A stretch of DNA of 64,000 nt from assembly GCF_001689125.2 (NCBI RefSeq), contig NZ_CP015405.2, positions 711,001 through 775,000 of the forward strand. The letters run 5' to 3'. The position numbers and the translations under genes are program-made. This document shows, piece after piece, positions 9,801 to 18,589 of this stretch; the stretch's first letter is position 1, and the number at the start of each line of letters is the position of its first letter. This DNA comes from Blautia pseudococcoides. Its GTDB lineage: Bacteria; Bacillota; Clostridia; Lachnospirales; Lachnospiraceae. The notes under the pieces are model-generated. The model was not told where the DNA came from and searched no databases. It saw only the letters and a program-made list of their open reading frames with translations.

Positions 9801-12800
9801 CGGCCCTTTCTTTTATCCAGATTCAGAAAATCTTGGATTTAGATGAATTAAAAGCAGCGCTGAAAGCAGCATCTGAAGTGAACAGAGGACAGTACCCTGC
9901 ATCAAAACTGGCTGTTCTGGATGAGGCAGTAGAAGCAGGAAAAGTCCTTGCTCTGAAGTCTTCCGCAACACAGGAGCAGATTGATGACAGTGCAAAAGTA
10001 ATCACAAAAGCTATGGAAGCACTAGGCACAGGATATACAGAAGAAGAGATCGCGGCAAATGATTATGTACTGTATTTGGTAAACTGTGGTACTCCTGATG
10101 CATCTGTTATACCGGACAGCTATATCCGTGGCTTATATCAGTCCAATGTTGACCAGCAGTATGCAGCAGATGCCGATACAGGTTTAAGCTGGGGCTACGA
10201 GCCAAATGATGAGAATTCAAGGATCGTCAACGGCGGCAGCAGCGCAGCGGATATTACAGGCAGCTATATTTATATGGCAGATACAGGCATCACATTTGTC
10301 AAAGATGTCAGTGGATTCAAATATAAATTTGAACTCCCGGACAGAGCAAACAGCGATTATGCAGTGACATTAGGATTTAAAAATCCATGGGATACAAGAA
10401 ATGTAGATATCAAGCTGGAAGGGGGCACCGTTGAAAGCGATCTAACCCTGACCAAATCACAGTTGATTGAAAAAACATACAAAACAGAGGTTACAGACGG
10501 AGAACTGAACGTGATGGTCCACAGTCCAAAACGTACAAACCAATATGGGGACCCAATACTCAGTTATATTATTGTCAAAGCCGTTGCGGCATATACAACG
10601 GACAGAATCACAGAAGTGATCGCATCCTATCAGTCAGCTATGGACGGTCACAACTATTCCGAATCAACCCAGGGAGCTTTTGATAAAGCAGTGCAGGAAG
10701 CCCAGACGTTAGTTGAGAACAATTCAACCGATCAAAAGGCGGTCAAAGATGCTTTGAACAAATTGGAAGAAGCATTCAATGCTCTGAAGGAAGTTCATAC
10801 ATATTCTTCTATTACAGGTACAAACGGAGCACAGCTTTTTGACAACAACGGCAATAAGATCCAGGCGCACGGCGGACAGATTCAGCAGTTCACGATCAAC
10901 GGGGAAACCAAGTACTATTGGTACGGGGAAGATAAAACAAATGGTTACCGCCCGGTTGTAGGGGTACATTTGTATACTTCTTCAGATTTGTACAACTGGA
11001 CAGACGAAGGTGTTGTGCTGAGAAGTATTCCTGTATCTGAGGAAGACTATGATAAAGATCAGACAGAAGGGTATAAAGCAGACCTTTCTATCTTTGAGAC
11101 AGATGAATATTTCAAAAAACTATATGGTGAATATGAAGGCCAGGACCCGGATGATACAGACAACTACAACAGTAAGCTGGAAGAGGTTTACTGGAATCTG
11201 GCTGAAGACAGAACTGTTATTGAGCGGCCAAAAGTTTTATACAATGATGTAACCGGAAAATATGTAATGTGGTTCCATGCAGATGGACGTACCCCTGCCA
11301 GTGATGCTGATTACGGCAAAGCAAGGGCCGGCATTGCCATCAGTGACGATCCTGCAGGACCATTTAAACTGCTGGGAACCTATAAGCTGCATGACAGTAA
11401 AGATGCTGATCACAGTTGGGATAATGCGGGCGGTGCAGTACGTGATATGAACCTGTTTAAAGATGACGAAGGACAGGGATATGTTATTTATTCATCAGAT
11501 GGAAACCTGACAACGTATATTGCAAAATTAAATGAGTCTTATACAGGCCTGATCGCAGACCCTAAAGAGGCTGTGGAGGGTACAGGCAAAGATGTAGAAG
11601 AACTGACAGCATCCGACTATACGAGAAACTTTATCAATGCTTCAAGAGAAGCACCGGCAATGTTTAAGTACAAAGGAAAATATTATATTGTCAACTCAGG
11701 ATGTACGGGATGGGCACCAAATAAGGCCCAGTATGCCGTAGCAGACCATCCTCTGGGACCATGGACCGTGATGGGTGATCCATGTGTAGGCGATACAAAG
11801 GGAACGACTTTTGACACCCAGAGCACTTGCGTATTCCCTGTCGATGCAGAGAACGGCAAATTTATTTACATGGGTGACCGCTGGTATAATCCGGACACAG
11901 GCGGAGATTTAAGTGATTCCAGATATGTATGGCTGCCGGTTGAATTCCTTCCGGGCGATCAGATCCAGTTAAAAGACTATGCGGACTGGACATTGGATGA
12001 ACTGGAAAATAAGGCTAGTTTTGAGATCGTCAGTGACCTTCCCACTGTTGTAAGCTCTGTGTCTGAAATTGCAGAATCCCTGCCAAGTACAGTCACAGTA
12101 GATTTTGGAAGCGCTACTGCTGAGAAAGATGTGACATGGGATTTGGGTAATTTGGCTGAGGATAAACTGGGTGCTGCCACAGTGACCGGAATCCTGACTG
12201 ACGGAAACAGGGAATTTACACATAATATCAGCATCGTGAATCCTAAATTGATCTACTTCTTTGACAGCGGTGCAGATACATCCGAATACTTTGATACAGT
12301 AAACGCAAATCTGTTTGGCAGACTAAAGAACAGTGTACCGGACAGCGCTTACACGGTTGAAAACGGTGCCGGATATACCGGTGTTTTGCAGTCCCAGGAT
12401 GAGGATAACTATGATCTGGGACATCACTCCGGCGATGACTATCTCTCAAATGGCTGGTGGGCAGGCTCCGGAAAAAATATTGAATATGCGTTTAATCTTG
12501 AACCGGGTACCTACACGGTATCTGCCGGATTCCAGGAATGGTGGAATACAAGCAGGCCGTCAAGGATGACGGTCACCTCAGGAGACGAGAAAATAGCTGA
12601 AAAGGACTTTACTGTTTATAATTCAAGTACAGACCTTCAGGTTAACCGGACATTTACCGTGACAGAAGAAAATGCAGGTAAGATCACAGTTACCATCAGC
12701 AAAACCGGAAATCCTGATCCTGTGCTCAGCTGGATCGCAGTGACACATGACGATGCTGCGGTAAATACAGATAAGCTGGACACATTGATCGCGGCAGCCA

Positions 12801-14461
12801 GTGTTTTGAAGGAAGAGAACTATTCAGCGGAAACCTGGGAAGCTCTTTCAATAGCGCTGGAAGAAGCAAAGAATGCGCAGGGAACGGAAGAAGCAGACCA
12901 GAAAGCCATAGACAAGGCTGTTAAAGCTTTGATGACTGCAATAGAGGCCCTGGAAAGCACAGTTGACAAGAAAGAACTTCAGGAACTGGTTGACGAAGTA
13001 AACGAATTCCAGAATTCCATATATACGGCTGCATCCTGGAGTGAATACGAGGCAGAAACAGCGCAGGCTAAAGAAGAGGCACAGGGAGTGCTGGATAATA
13101 AAGCGGCATTAAAAGAGGATGTTGATAAGGTACTGAAAGCGTTGCAATCGGCATTTACATCCGGAAAAGAAAAATTAGTGACTATCCAGTCTGTGCTGGA
13201 ATCCGGTATTGCAGAAAATGAGATTCCGGAGAGCAGCAAGGATAGTTATACAGAAGAGAGCTGGGCAGAATATGAGGAAGCTTTATCAGCAGCGAAAGCA
13301 TTGATCGGTTCTAACGATGAGGACGCTGTGAATGCAGTTATTGCTGATCTTGTAGCAGCGAGGACAGGGCTGACAGAAAAACCAGACCATGCTGCTAACA
13401 AGGCAGAACTTATTGAGGGAATTGAGAATGCACCTTCAGAAGAAGAAGCCGGGCTGTATACTTTCGATTCCTGGACGCCTTACGCAGCAGCATTGGCAGA
13501 AGCTATAAGTGTTCGTGACAAGGATGAGGCGTCACAGCTGGATGTTGACAGTGCATTGGCGGCATTGAAACTTGCGCTGGGAAAACTGGTGACATTAGAA
13601 ACGAAACTGGCAGAAATGATTGAAAAGTATGAAGCAGATATCTCTTCTCAGGAAACTTATACAGAAGAAAGCTGGACAGCCTATGCAAACGCACTTGCAG
13701 CAGCAAAGGGCCTGCAGGGCAAAGAAGGTCTTACAGAGGAAGAAATAGACGCAGCAGAGCTGGCTTTATCGGATGCATATGAAGGTCTTACACGGAAAGA
13801 AGTGAACACAGTGGATAAGGACGCGCTGAAAGTGGTTCTTGGGCAGGCAGAGCAGCTGGAAAAAGAGGATTACACTGAACAAGCATGGGCTGCATTTACA
13901 GATTCACTCAACAAAGCCAAGACTGTTTACGACAACAAAGATGCATCTCAGGAGGAGGTAAATAAAGAGGTTACCGCGCTTGCGGAGGCAATGGCAGAGC
14001 TGAAAAAACATCCGGCCGAAACAGAAGAAAAGACTGATAAATCTGCTTTAAAAACACTTTTAGATAAGGCTTCCCAGTTGAAGAAAGATGATTACACAGG
14101 AATAACATGGGAGAAATTCCAGAAAGCATTTGACGATGCATCAAACATCTATGAGAGCACCAAAGCTACACAGGAGCAGATTGATACAGCAGCAGCAGCT
14201 TTGGAAGCAGCAATGGGCCAGCTGGAAAAAGTCACTGCCGGACCAAAGGAAAAACCGAGAGCACCGTCAGGTAACACAAACAATGGCACTGGCAATAATG
14301 GAAAACAACCATCCACCCGTGGAGGAAGCCCAAAAGGAACCTCTTCTGCAAAAACCGGAGACGAAACGCCAATTGGCATGTTTGCGGGAGTTGGAGCACT
14401 TGCACTGATTGCTATATTAGCGTGTGTGATCAGCATTTTAAAGAAGAGAAAAAGGGCATAA
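6890..14461 (+). CDS. giant wall-anchored multidomain glycosidase: GH30 + GH43 (subfamily 24-like), FIVAR stalk
   Basis: 2523 residues, secreted (signal peptide ~1-32, ending VSA-AE). Order: GH30 barrel ~35-745 with acid/base Glu434 in ATPMNEPYTNYWG and nucleophile Glu535 in WMSEVDGA; a ~150-residue beta-sandwich, CBM35-like, is inserted in the barrel at ~127-284. Then Ig-like (~748-820), malectin-like sugar-binding domain (~822-982), FIVAR, second malectin-like domain (~1057-1234), FIVAR, GH43 propeller (~1304-1695; IQAHGGQI, AREAPAMFKYKGKYY, YMGDRWYNP), Ig-like, third malectin-like domain (~1784-1954), seven FIVAR repeats, a Gly/Asn linker, and the anchor AKTGD (Lys2488) with a membrane helix and KKRKRA. 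The GH30 part resembles endo-beta-1,6-galactanases and the GH43 part exo-beta-1,3-galactanases, so type II arabinogalactan is the likely substrate. ATG 6890 follows AGGAGGAAAG. Specificities are family inference. Confidence 0.9.
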   Translation: MKGFKRGIAAVSTVALCLTSIPMNGLYLVSAAELDRTVKLQPSLASTFHDTNEDGLGEFEGWGTSLCWWANRIGYSDAMTDKAAEVFFSDKGLDMNIGRYNVGGGDHVGVPTEVPVNEKAQFYDLETEGYTPEYSGSKMAVGENSAMKDLQYTVSDADFGITKGNKVGTFKSIGWINKLGDNPGDGDNLRYTVNAKEEGRYTVKLLLTLTGSNKRDVAIRVNDSEDHIIDADTINSNLIASGNNNLLFLVTIPDVVLIAGENTINIAGKNDWTLDFVKMAVIKSGEEGTLPEGEEYLHSPHITRSDSAVPGYAADVTKIDTSKHELSWYETEYDRADEACGYAWNYDWDADVNQLNILKAAAEASGEDFIAEAFSNSPPYFMTNSGCSSGAVDSSKDNLRTDSYHAFAVYMADVIEHWNNEGVITFQSATPMNEPYTNYWGAYSNKQEGCHFDQGESQSKIIEALNEELEKKGIDIIISGTDETSIDTAISSYNALSDEAKNIIQRIDTHSYGGSKRSELKALAEDQEKNLWMSEVDGAYTEGTNAGEMSAALGLAKAMMKDVNGLNANAWILWNAIDMHVDKEIQTSSDADYASLEELYKRVNMNSGYWGIAIGDHDNKDILLTKKYYAYGQLSRYIRPGYTIIGSSDDTLAAYDPEGGKVIVAAVNTSGEDKTWKFDLSSFSTMGGHVTAIRTSGSLADGENWADVSSDGDITADTAKKSITATLKANSITTYIVDGVTYDSTAEEITKIEDVNVYTIEGIPAVLPKTVETVTNKNNTAEKKVTWNLEGVDLTQSGEVTGTVEGTTLTAKAKVQVVAPNMIYFIDCNSPESPKYAAMDQYADLLNEKADQEYTEDSWGYLDEYGKYNGDVNDEYDTGWYAKSGQSIKYTVPLDAGTYKVTFGFKEWWRDSNKSRKMTISATQNNGTKELGSSNTWNGGNWWNTDTFDLVCEDTGNVTFSIEKQSGQPDPALSFIQIQKILDLDELKAALKAASEVNRGQYPASKLAVLDEAVEAGKVLALKSSATQEQIDDSAKVITKAMEALGTGYTEEEIAANDYVLYLVNCGTPDASVIPDSYIRGLYQSNVDQQYAADADTGLSWGYEPNDENSRIVNGGSSAADITGSYIYMADTGITFVKDVSGFKYKFELPDRANSDYAVTLGFKNPWDTRNVDIKLEGGTVESDLTLTKSQLIEKTYKTEVTDGELNVMVHSPKRTNQYGDPILSYIIVKAVAAYTTDRITEVIASYQSAMDGHNYSESTQGAFDKAVQEAQTLVENNSTDQKAVKDALNKLEEAFNALKEVHTYSSITGTNGAQLFDNNGNKIQAHGGQIQQFTINGETKYYWYGEDKTNGYRPVVGVHLYTSSDLYNWTDEGVVLRSIPVSEEDYDKDQTEGYKADLSIFETDEYFKKLYGEYEGQDPDDTDNYNSKLEEVYWNLAEDRTVIERPKVLYNDVTGKYVMWFHADGRTPASDADYGKARAGIAISDDPAGPFKLLGTYKLHDSKDADHSWDNAGGAVRDMNLFKDDEGQGYVIYSSDGNLTTYIAKLNESYTGLIADPKEAVEGTGKDVEELTASDYTRNFINASREAPAMFKYKGKYYIVNSGCTGWAPNKAQYAVADHPLGPWTVMGDPCVGDTKGTTFDTQSTCVFPVDAENGKFIYMGDRWYNPDTGGDLSDSRYVWLPVEFLPGDQIQLKDYADWTLDELENKASFEIVSDLPTVVSSVSEIAESLPSTVTVDFGSATAEKDVTWDLGNLAEDKLGAATVTGILTDGNREFTHNISIVNPKLIYFFDSGADTSEYFDTVNANLFGRLKNSVPDSAYTVENGAGYTGVLQSQDEDNYDLGHHSGDDYLSNGWWAGSGKNIEYAFNLEPGTYTVSAGFQEWWNTSRPSRMTVTSGDEKIAEKDFTVYNSSTDLQVNRTFTVTEENAGKITVTISKTGNPDPVLSWIAVTHDDAAVNTDKLDTLIAAASVLKEENYSAETWEALSIALEEAKNAQGTEEADQKAIDKAVKALMTAIEALESTVDKKELQELVDEVNEFQNSIYTAASWSEYEAETAQAKEEAQGVLDNKAALKEDVDKVLKALQSAFTSGKEKLVTIQSVLESGIAENEIPESSKDSYTEESWAEYEEALSAAKALIGSNDEDAVNAVIADLVAARTGLTEKPDHAANKAELIEGIENAPSEEEAGLYTFDSWTPYAAALAEAISVRDKDEASQLDVDSALAALKLALGKLVTLETKLAEMIEKYEADISSQETYTEESWTAYANALAAAKGLQGKEGLTEEEIDAAELALSDAYEGLTRKEVNTVDKDALKVVLGQAEQLEKEDYTEQAWAAFTDSLNKAKTVYDNKDASQEEVNKEVTALAEAMAELKKHPAETEEKTDKSALKTLLDKASQLKKDDYTGITWEKFQKAFDDASNIYESTKATQEQIDTAAAALEAAMGQLEKVTAGPKEKPRAPSGNTNNGTGNNGKQPSTRGGSPKGTSSAKTGDETPIGMFAGVGALALIAILACVISILKKRKRA

Positions 14462-14588
14462 TCGGGAACAAAAATAGAAACTACGCTATTATGTTAAAAC
14501 ATTCTGGCAGTTGATTACGTTCACAACTGCCGGGCAAAAGGGAGAATGCCTTTATATCTTCCACGAAAAAGTTTTGTATAACAGGAAG

Positions 14589-14620
14589 AATCCTCTGTAT
14601 ATAGATACAGGGGATTTTTC
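14589..14620 (+). terminator. terminator after the surface glycosidase gene
   Basis: AATCCTCTGTAT pairs with ATACAGGGGATT around ATAG, then TTTTT. A second inverted repeat without a T run (GGCAGTTG/CAACTGCC, about 14505-14530) lies between it and the stop codon. Confidence 0.7.
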
Positions 14621-14632
14621 AATGTAGATATC

Positions 14633-14795
14633 AGGTGCGAATGCCTAGTGAACATAAAATTCAGGGGGGATTCGCACCTATATTTTGATGGAAAAAGTGG
14701 AGTATTTGTGGTAAAATAAAATAATAGATATACAAAACTTATAATATTTATGTGAAATTCACAAAAATGGCTTATGGTTTTTGTGAAATGTTGCT
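14633..14795 (+). promoter_or_regulatory. CRISPR leader
   Basis: A/T-rich stretch directly before the first repeat, on the side opposite the decayed repeats. It opens with a 10-bp perfect inverted repeat, AGGTGCGAAT (14633-14642) and ATTCGCACCT (14670-14679). From memory, similar GTGCGAA...TTCGCAC pairs occur in the leader of many type I-C arrays, just past cas2. Here no cas2 precedes it: the 334 bp between the surface glycosidase stop and the array hold only its terminator and this leader. Confidence 0.65.
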
Positions 14796-15701
14796 GTCAC
14801 TCTCTGCGAGGAGAGTGTGGATTGAAATGTCAGATATGCTGTCAGGCTTGTCTTTGTCTGCCTGTCACTCTCTGCGAGGAGAGTGTGGATTGAAATCAAG
14901 AGAAGTGTACTGCGACGAGCCAAAGCGGCGTCACTCTCTGCGAGGAGAGTGTGGATTGAAATTCTATCATTGCCGCCTGTATTTCTGGCGGTAAAGTCAC
15001 TCTCTGCGAGGAGAGTGTGGATTGAAATAGATAATGCTATACAATAGCCCAGTTGAATCTTTGTCACTCTCTGCGAGGAGAGTGTGGATTGAAATTCAGG
15101 CATACCTGCACAAGTAATGTGTAAGATACCGTCACTCTCTGCGAGGAGAGTGTGGATTGAAATTGGTATATCTGTCCACCATGTGTTAGATACCCATGGT
15201 CACTCTCTGCGAGGAGAGTGTGGATTGAAATCGGTGAAGTGGGAAGAGTGCAGCCTGATCAGGAAGTCACTCTCTGCGAGGAGAGTGTGGATTGAAATAC
15301 CTGCTTTTGTAGCATTCGCCTCTGCTTTATTTGTCACTCTCTGCGAGGAGAGTGTGGATTGAAATGTTTCGTGTATAAAGCCATGTTCAAATAGCCAACG
15401 TCACTCTCTGCGAGGAGAGTGTGGATTGAAATCATACATTCGTAACCGTAGAGCGAATCCCATTCGTCACTCTCTGTGAGGAGAGTGTGGATTGAAATTT
15501 GCGCTATTGCAAGTACAGCTTCATGTACTAGGGTCACTCTCTGCGAGGAGAGTGTGGATTAAAATCGTTCTGGCTGCAGGCGGAACATAGTGTAATGTCG
15601 TTACTCTCTGCAAGGAGAGTGTAGATTGTAATTCTTGTAAATAGGTAAATATCTGTACTCGGGCAAACGTCACTCTCTGCAAGGAGAGTATTGAATGAAT
15701 T
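14796..15701 (+). CRISPR. type I-C-like CRISPR array, 14 repeats and 13 spacers, no cas genes nearby
   Basis: The 33-bp repeat opens GTCACTCTCTGCGAGGAGAG and ends TGTGGATTGAAAT. It folds as CACTCTC/GAGAGTG with a 6-nt loop, and the ATTGAAAT tail and length are typical of subtype I-C. Repeats begin at 14796, 14864, 14930, 14996, 15063, 15131, 15199, 15266, 15333, 15400, 15466, 15533, 15600 and 15669. Spacers are 33-36 bp. Repeats 1-10 are identical; repeat 11 has one change, 12 one, 13 four, and 14 has lost its 3' end, so the old end is on the right and the leader on the left. No cas gene is found in the 64 kb. Confidence 0.97.
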
Positions 15702-15735
15702 TTTACATATTATATGATAGTGTTCCTCCAAACTG

Positions 15736-15762
15736 GTCACTCTTCACAAGAACAGAATAACA
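15736..15762 (+). repeat. vestigial 15th CRISPR repeat
   Basis: GTCACTCTTCACAAGAACAG matches the start of the repeat only. It lies 34 bp after repeat 14, the normal spacer length, so it is the eroded last unit of the array. Confidence 0.6.
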
Positions 15763-15769
15763 TTCTACC

Positions 15770-15812
15770 AGAGCATCTGCCGAAGACAAAGACGGCAGGT
15801 GCTCTGTTATCT
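15770..15812 (+). terminator. terminator-like hairpin after the CRISPR array
   Basis: AGAGCATCTGCCG pairs with CGGCAGGTGCTCT over AAGACAAAGA, followed by GTTATCTTTATTT. It would end the array transcript before the lipid gene cluster. Confidence 0.6.
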
Positions 15813-15914
15813 TTATTTGCATAAAACAGTAAAATATTGTTATTAAGATAATTTTATTAGACTATTTGCTGAAATCTGTTATAATACCTTTTAGATGTAT
15901 TAAGGAGGAAAACT

Positions 15915-16628
15915 ATGCACAACAAACAAAAAAAGAATGCATGGATACCTTCATACGCAGTATTTCCGCTGCTTTCCTGTGTGACGGTAAATTGTATTGT
16001 ATATTTTGGGATTTCCAGGATCGCCGATGAATGGAAGCATTATGACCTGACGCTGCCTGTTGACAGGGCAGTGCCTCTGATTCCCGGATTCGTATCGGTT
16101 TATCTGGGGTGCTATCTTTTTTGGATTATCAATTACATATTGATCGCGAAACAGGGTGAAGAACACTGTGTCCGTTTTGCCGCGGCAGATATTATGTCAA
16201 GACTGGTCTGCTGTGTGTTTTTTTTATTGCTGCCCACAACCAATGTGAGGCCTGTACTGAACGGGGACGGCATTTGGGTGAGCTTATTGCAGGCTGTATA
16301 TAAGATGGATGCACCGACGAATCTTTTTCCGTCCATCCACTGTCTGGTAAGCTGGTTTAGTTTTATCGGTATTCGCGGAAGGAAGTCTGTTCCCAAAGCG
16401 TACAGGTTTTTTTCCTGCCTGTTTGCCATTCTTGTATGCGTATCCACCCAAGTGACCAAACAGCACTATATTGTGGATGTGTTCGGAGGGATCGCCATAG
16501 CGGAAATCACCTATTACATTGCATTCCATACGAATATTTACAGACTCTTTAAAAGGGTGTTTAACAGATTATATGAAATGTTTTTTAGCAGGAGAAAAAG
16601 TACCTGCGGGAAAGAGAGTGAAGTTTGA
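15915..16628 (+). CDS. PAP2-superfamily membrane phosphatase
   Basis: 237 residues with about six membrane helices. The PAP2 motifs are FPSIHCLVSW (motif 2, catalytic His) and STQVTKQHYIVDVFGG (motif 3, HxxxD). Members dephosphorylate lipid phosphates (phosphatidate, phosphatidylglycerophosphate, undecaprenyl pyrophosphate) or exchange lipid headgroups, with the active site near the outer membrane face. Start: TAAGGAGGAAAACT precedes ATG 15915, and a TATAAT box at 15880-15885 suggests a promoter close by. It opens a tightly packed set with a flippase-like protein, PssA and Psd, so a role in phospholipid turnover or headgroup transfer is the natural reading; the substrate is not known. Confidence 0.85.
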   Translation: MHNKQKKNAWIPSYAVFPLLSCVTVNCIVYFGISRIADEWKHYDLTLPVDRAVPLIPGFVSVYLGCYLFWIINYILIAKQGEEHCVRFAAADIMSRLVCCVFFLLLPTTNVRPVLNGDGIWVSLLQAVYKMDAPTNLFPSIHCLVSWFSFIGIRGRKSVPKAYRFFSCLFAILVCVSTQVTKQHYIVDVFGGIAIAEITYYIAFHTNIYRLFKRVFNRLYEMFFSRRKSTCGKESEV

Positions 16629-17662
16629 CAAGTAAGAAGAAAAAAATCGGAAACGGTCTGTTTCTGGCAGCTGTTTTCATTTTAACTATTTACAGTGTCT
16701 TCCACGGAGAAGACCTGCATGCTGTGCTGAAAGCCATTGTAAGGGTAAATCCCTGGTATCTTCTCCCTGCTGTATCGGGTGTGATCATTTTTATATGGGG
16801 CGAATCCATCATTATTCATTACATGCTGGGCACATTGAATATCATGACAAAGAAGAGGACTTGTTTCCAATATTCCTGCATCGGGTTCTTTTTCAGCTGC
16901 ATCACGCCGTCCGCCAGCGGCGGCCAGCCCATGCAGATTTATTATATGAGGAAGAATAAAATCCCCATTCCAGTGGCAACCATTGTTTTGATGATTGTTA
17001 CCATCACCTATAAATCTGTGCTGGTGTTTATTGGCCTATTCGTTGCATTTTTCCAGAGAGGTTTTGTACATAAATACCTGGAAGGAATTCTTCCCGTATT
17101 TTATCTGGGGGTGATCTTGAATGTATTCTGCTGTATTGCCATGTCAGTTCTGGTTTTGTGCCCTTCCCTTGCCAAATTTATTATGATGAAGGGTCTGGTG
17201 ATTCTGGAACGCGTGCGGATTTTCAGGAAAAAGGAGGAGAGGACCAGGAAATTGGAGGAGTCCATGAATCATTATACTGTTACTTCCGATTACCTGAAAG
17301 GACATGGAAAAGTTATAGTCCATGTGCTGCTGCTCACATTTCTGCAGAGATTTGCCTTGTTTTTTGTGACATGGTTCGTTTACAGGGCTTTTGGCCTTCA
17401 CGGAGCGAGTATTTACGATGTGGTCATGCTTCAGGCGGTGGTGTCTGTTTCTGTGGATATGCTGCCATTGCCGGGAGGCATGGGAATCAGTGAAAATCTG
17501 TTTTTGATCATATTCAAAACTGTTTTTGTGGGCAGCCTGCTGCTGCCCGGCATGGTTTTGAGCAGGGGGATCGCTTTTTACGTGCAGTTACTTTTCAGCG
17601 CATGTATGACTGCGGCTGCGCATTTTACCATTGGCCGAAAAGCTCTGGACATCGGTGTATAA
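16625..17662 (+). CDS. flippase-like integral membrane protein (YbhN/AglD/MprF transmembrane family)
   Basis: 345 residues, strongly hydrophobic, with eight or so membrane helices. The segments FFSCITPSASGGQPMQIYYM and VSVDMLPLPGGMGISENLF are the two hallmarks of the lysylphosphatidylglycerol synthase transmembrane family (UPF0104), whose members move or accept lipid-linked groups. The soluble aminoacyl-transferase domain of MprF is missing, so this is the flippase part only. It starts at a TTG that overlaps the stop of the PAP2 gene (TTGA), which implies translational coupling. The pairing with PAP2, PssA and Psd suggests it acts on a phospholipid or lipid precursor. Confidence 0.82.
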   Translation: MTSKKKKIGNGLFLAAVFILTIYSVFHGEDLHAVLKAIVRVNPWYLLPAVSGVIIFIWGESIIIHYMLGTLNIMTKKRTCFQYSCIGFFFSCITPSASGGQPMQIYYMRKNKIPIPVATIVLMIVTITYKSVLVFIGLFVAFFQRGFVHKYLEGILPVFYLGVILNVFCCIAMSVLVLCPSLAKFIMMKGLVILERVRIFRKKEERTRKLEESMNHYTVTSDYLKGHGKVIVHVLLLTFLQRFALFFVTWFVYRAFGLHGASIYDVVMLQAVVSVSVDMLPLPGGMGISENLFLIIFKTVFVGSLLLPGMVLSRGIAFYVQLLFSACMTAAAHFTIGRKALDIGV

Positions 17663-17892
17663 ATTCCGGTGGACAGAATGTCTTCTGTGCGCCAATACCT
17701 ACACATTTTGTACAAATGCTCCATCCCGCCGGAATTACACTTTACACTTCCAGAACGGCCCGTTTGTCCATCTGCTGCGCTGTTATAAGCCTTATAAGGC
17801 CTTGCAGTATGGTAAAAACATCCGGCATCGGCAGTGTAGTGACTGACTGGTTGGTGTACCGGAAAGGATAAAGAAAAGAGGAACAGAAAAAG
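17663..17892. other. 230-bp spacer inside the lipid cluster, no gene recognised
   Basis: Two short overlapping open frames run here (to 17846 and 17871) but neither has a ribosome site or recognisable product. AATTCCGG near 17662 and CCGGAATT near 17732 form an 8-bp inverted pair about 60 bp apart. It may be a gene remnant. I see no clear promoter or terminator. Confidence 0.3.
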
Positions 17893-18570
17893 ATGATAGG
17901 ATTTTATAATTATTCAGTGATCTTGACTTATTTAAGCTTGATTTCTTCCGTATTCGGAATGACGCAGGCGATACACGGCAGATTTAAAATAGCAGTATTC
18001 TGCCTGGCTTTGTCAGGACTTTGTGACATGTTTGACGGAAAAATAGCAAGGTCCATGAAAAACAGGACAGAGGATGAGAAATCTTTTGGTATCCAGATTG
18101 ATTCCCTGTGTGACGTGGTCTGTTTTGGCGTGTTTCCGGCTATGATTTGTTATCTTCTGGGTGTGAGGGGACCTGTGGGACTTGTCATCATTGCCCTGTA
18201 CTGTGTGAACTCGGTCATACGTCTTGCCTACTTTAATGTTATGGAAATGAAAGGGGCATTGGTCAGTGAGGAGGGGGAGAAATATTACAAAGGCCTTCCC
18301 ATTACGTCTATGGCTGTGGTATTGCCTTTGGTGTTTATGATCCAGTTTTTTGTGTCAGATTTTGTGTTCGTCATATGTCTGCATCTGGCACTGTTGGTGG
18401 TAGGCACCCTTTTTGTGGTAAATTTCCGGTTTAAAAAGCCTAAGAATTCCACACTGGCGGTGCTGGTGGCAGTGGTGGCGTCAGCCCTGTGTATTATGCT
18501 GCTCAGAACCAGATACCGCATTGAATTCAGACATGGATGGCCGTGGCTTCCGTGGCTGCGGAAGCTGTAA
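17893..18570 (+). CDS. pssA: CDP-alcohol phosphatidyltransferase, likely phosphatidylserine synthase
   Basis: 225-residue membrane enzyme. The CDP-alcohol phosphotransferase signature is complete: DGKIAR, a 13-residue gap, then GIQIDSLCD with the metal-binding aspartates. It joins CDP-diacylglycerol and L-serine to give phosphatidylserine and CMP on the inner membrane face. The assignment to serine rather than glycerol phosphate rests on the neighbour 19 bp downstream, phosphatidylserine decarboxylase, and on Bacillus-type PssA length and topology. ATG 17893 follows AAGAGGAACAG. Confidence 0.9.
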   Translation: MIGFYNYSVILTYLSLISSVFGMTQAIHGRFKIAVFCLALSGLCDMFDGKIARSMKNRTEDEKSFGIQIDSLCDVVCFGVFPAMICYLLGVRGPVGLVIIALYCVNSVIRLAYFNVMEMKGALVSEEGEKYYKGLPITSMAVVLPLVFMIQFFVSDFVFVICLHLALLVVGTLFVVNFRFKKPKNSTLAVLVAVVASALCIMLLRTRYRIEFRHGWPWLPWLRKL

Positions 18571-18589
18571 TATATAGGAGGATGACAGG

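Noticed and set aside
14752..15740. Open frames across the CRISPR array on both strands
   Set aside because: They read through repeated units (for example recurring SLRGECGLK) and have no start sites; they are by-products of the repeat.
17663..17892. Short frames between the flippase-like gene and pssA as real genes
   Set aside because: No ribosome site, no recognisable domain, and two overlapping frames of equal quality.
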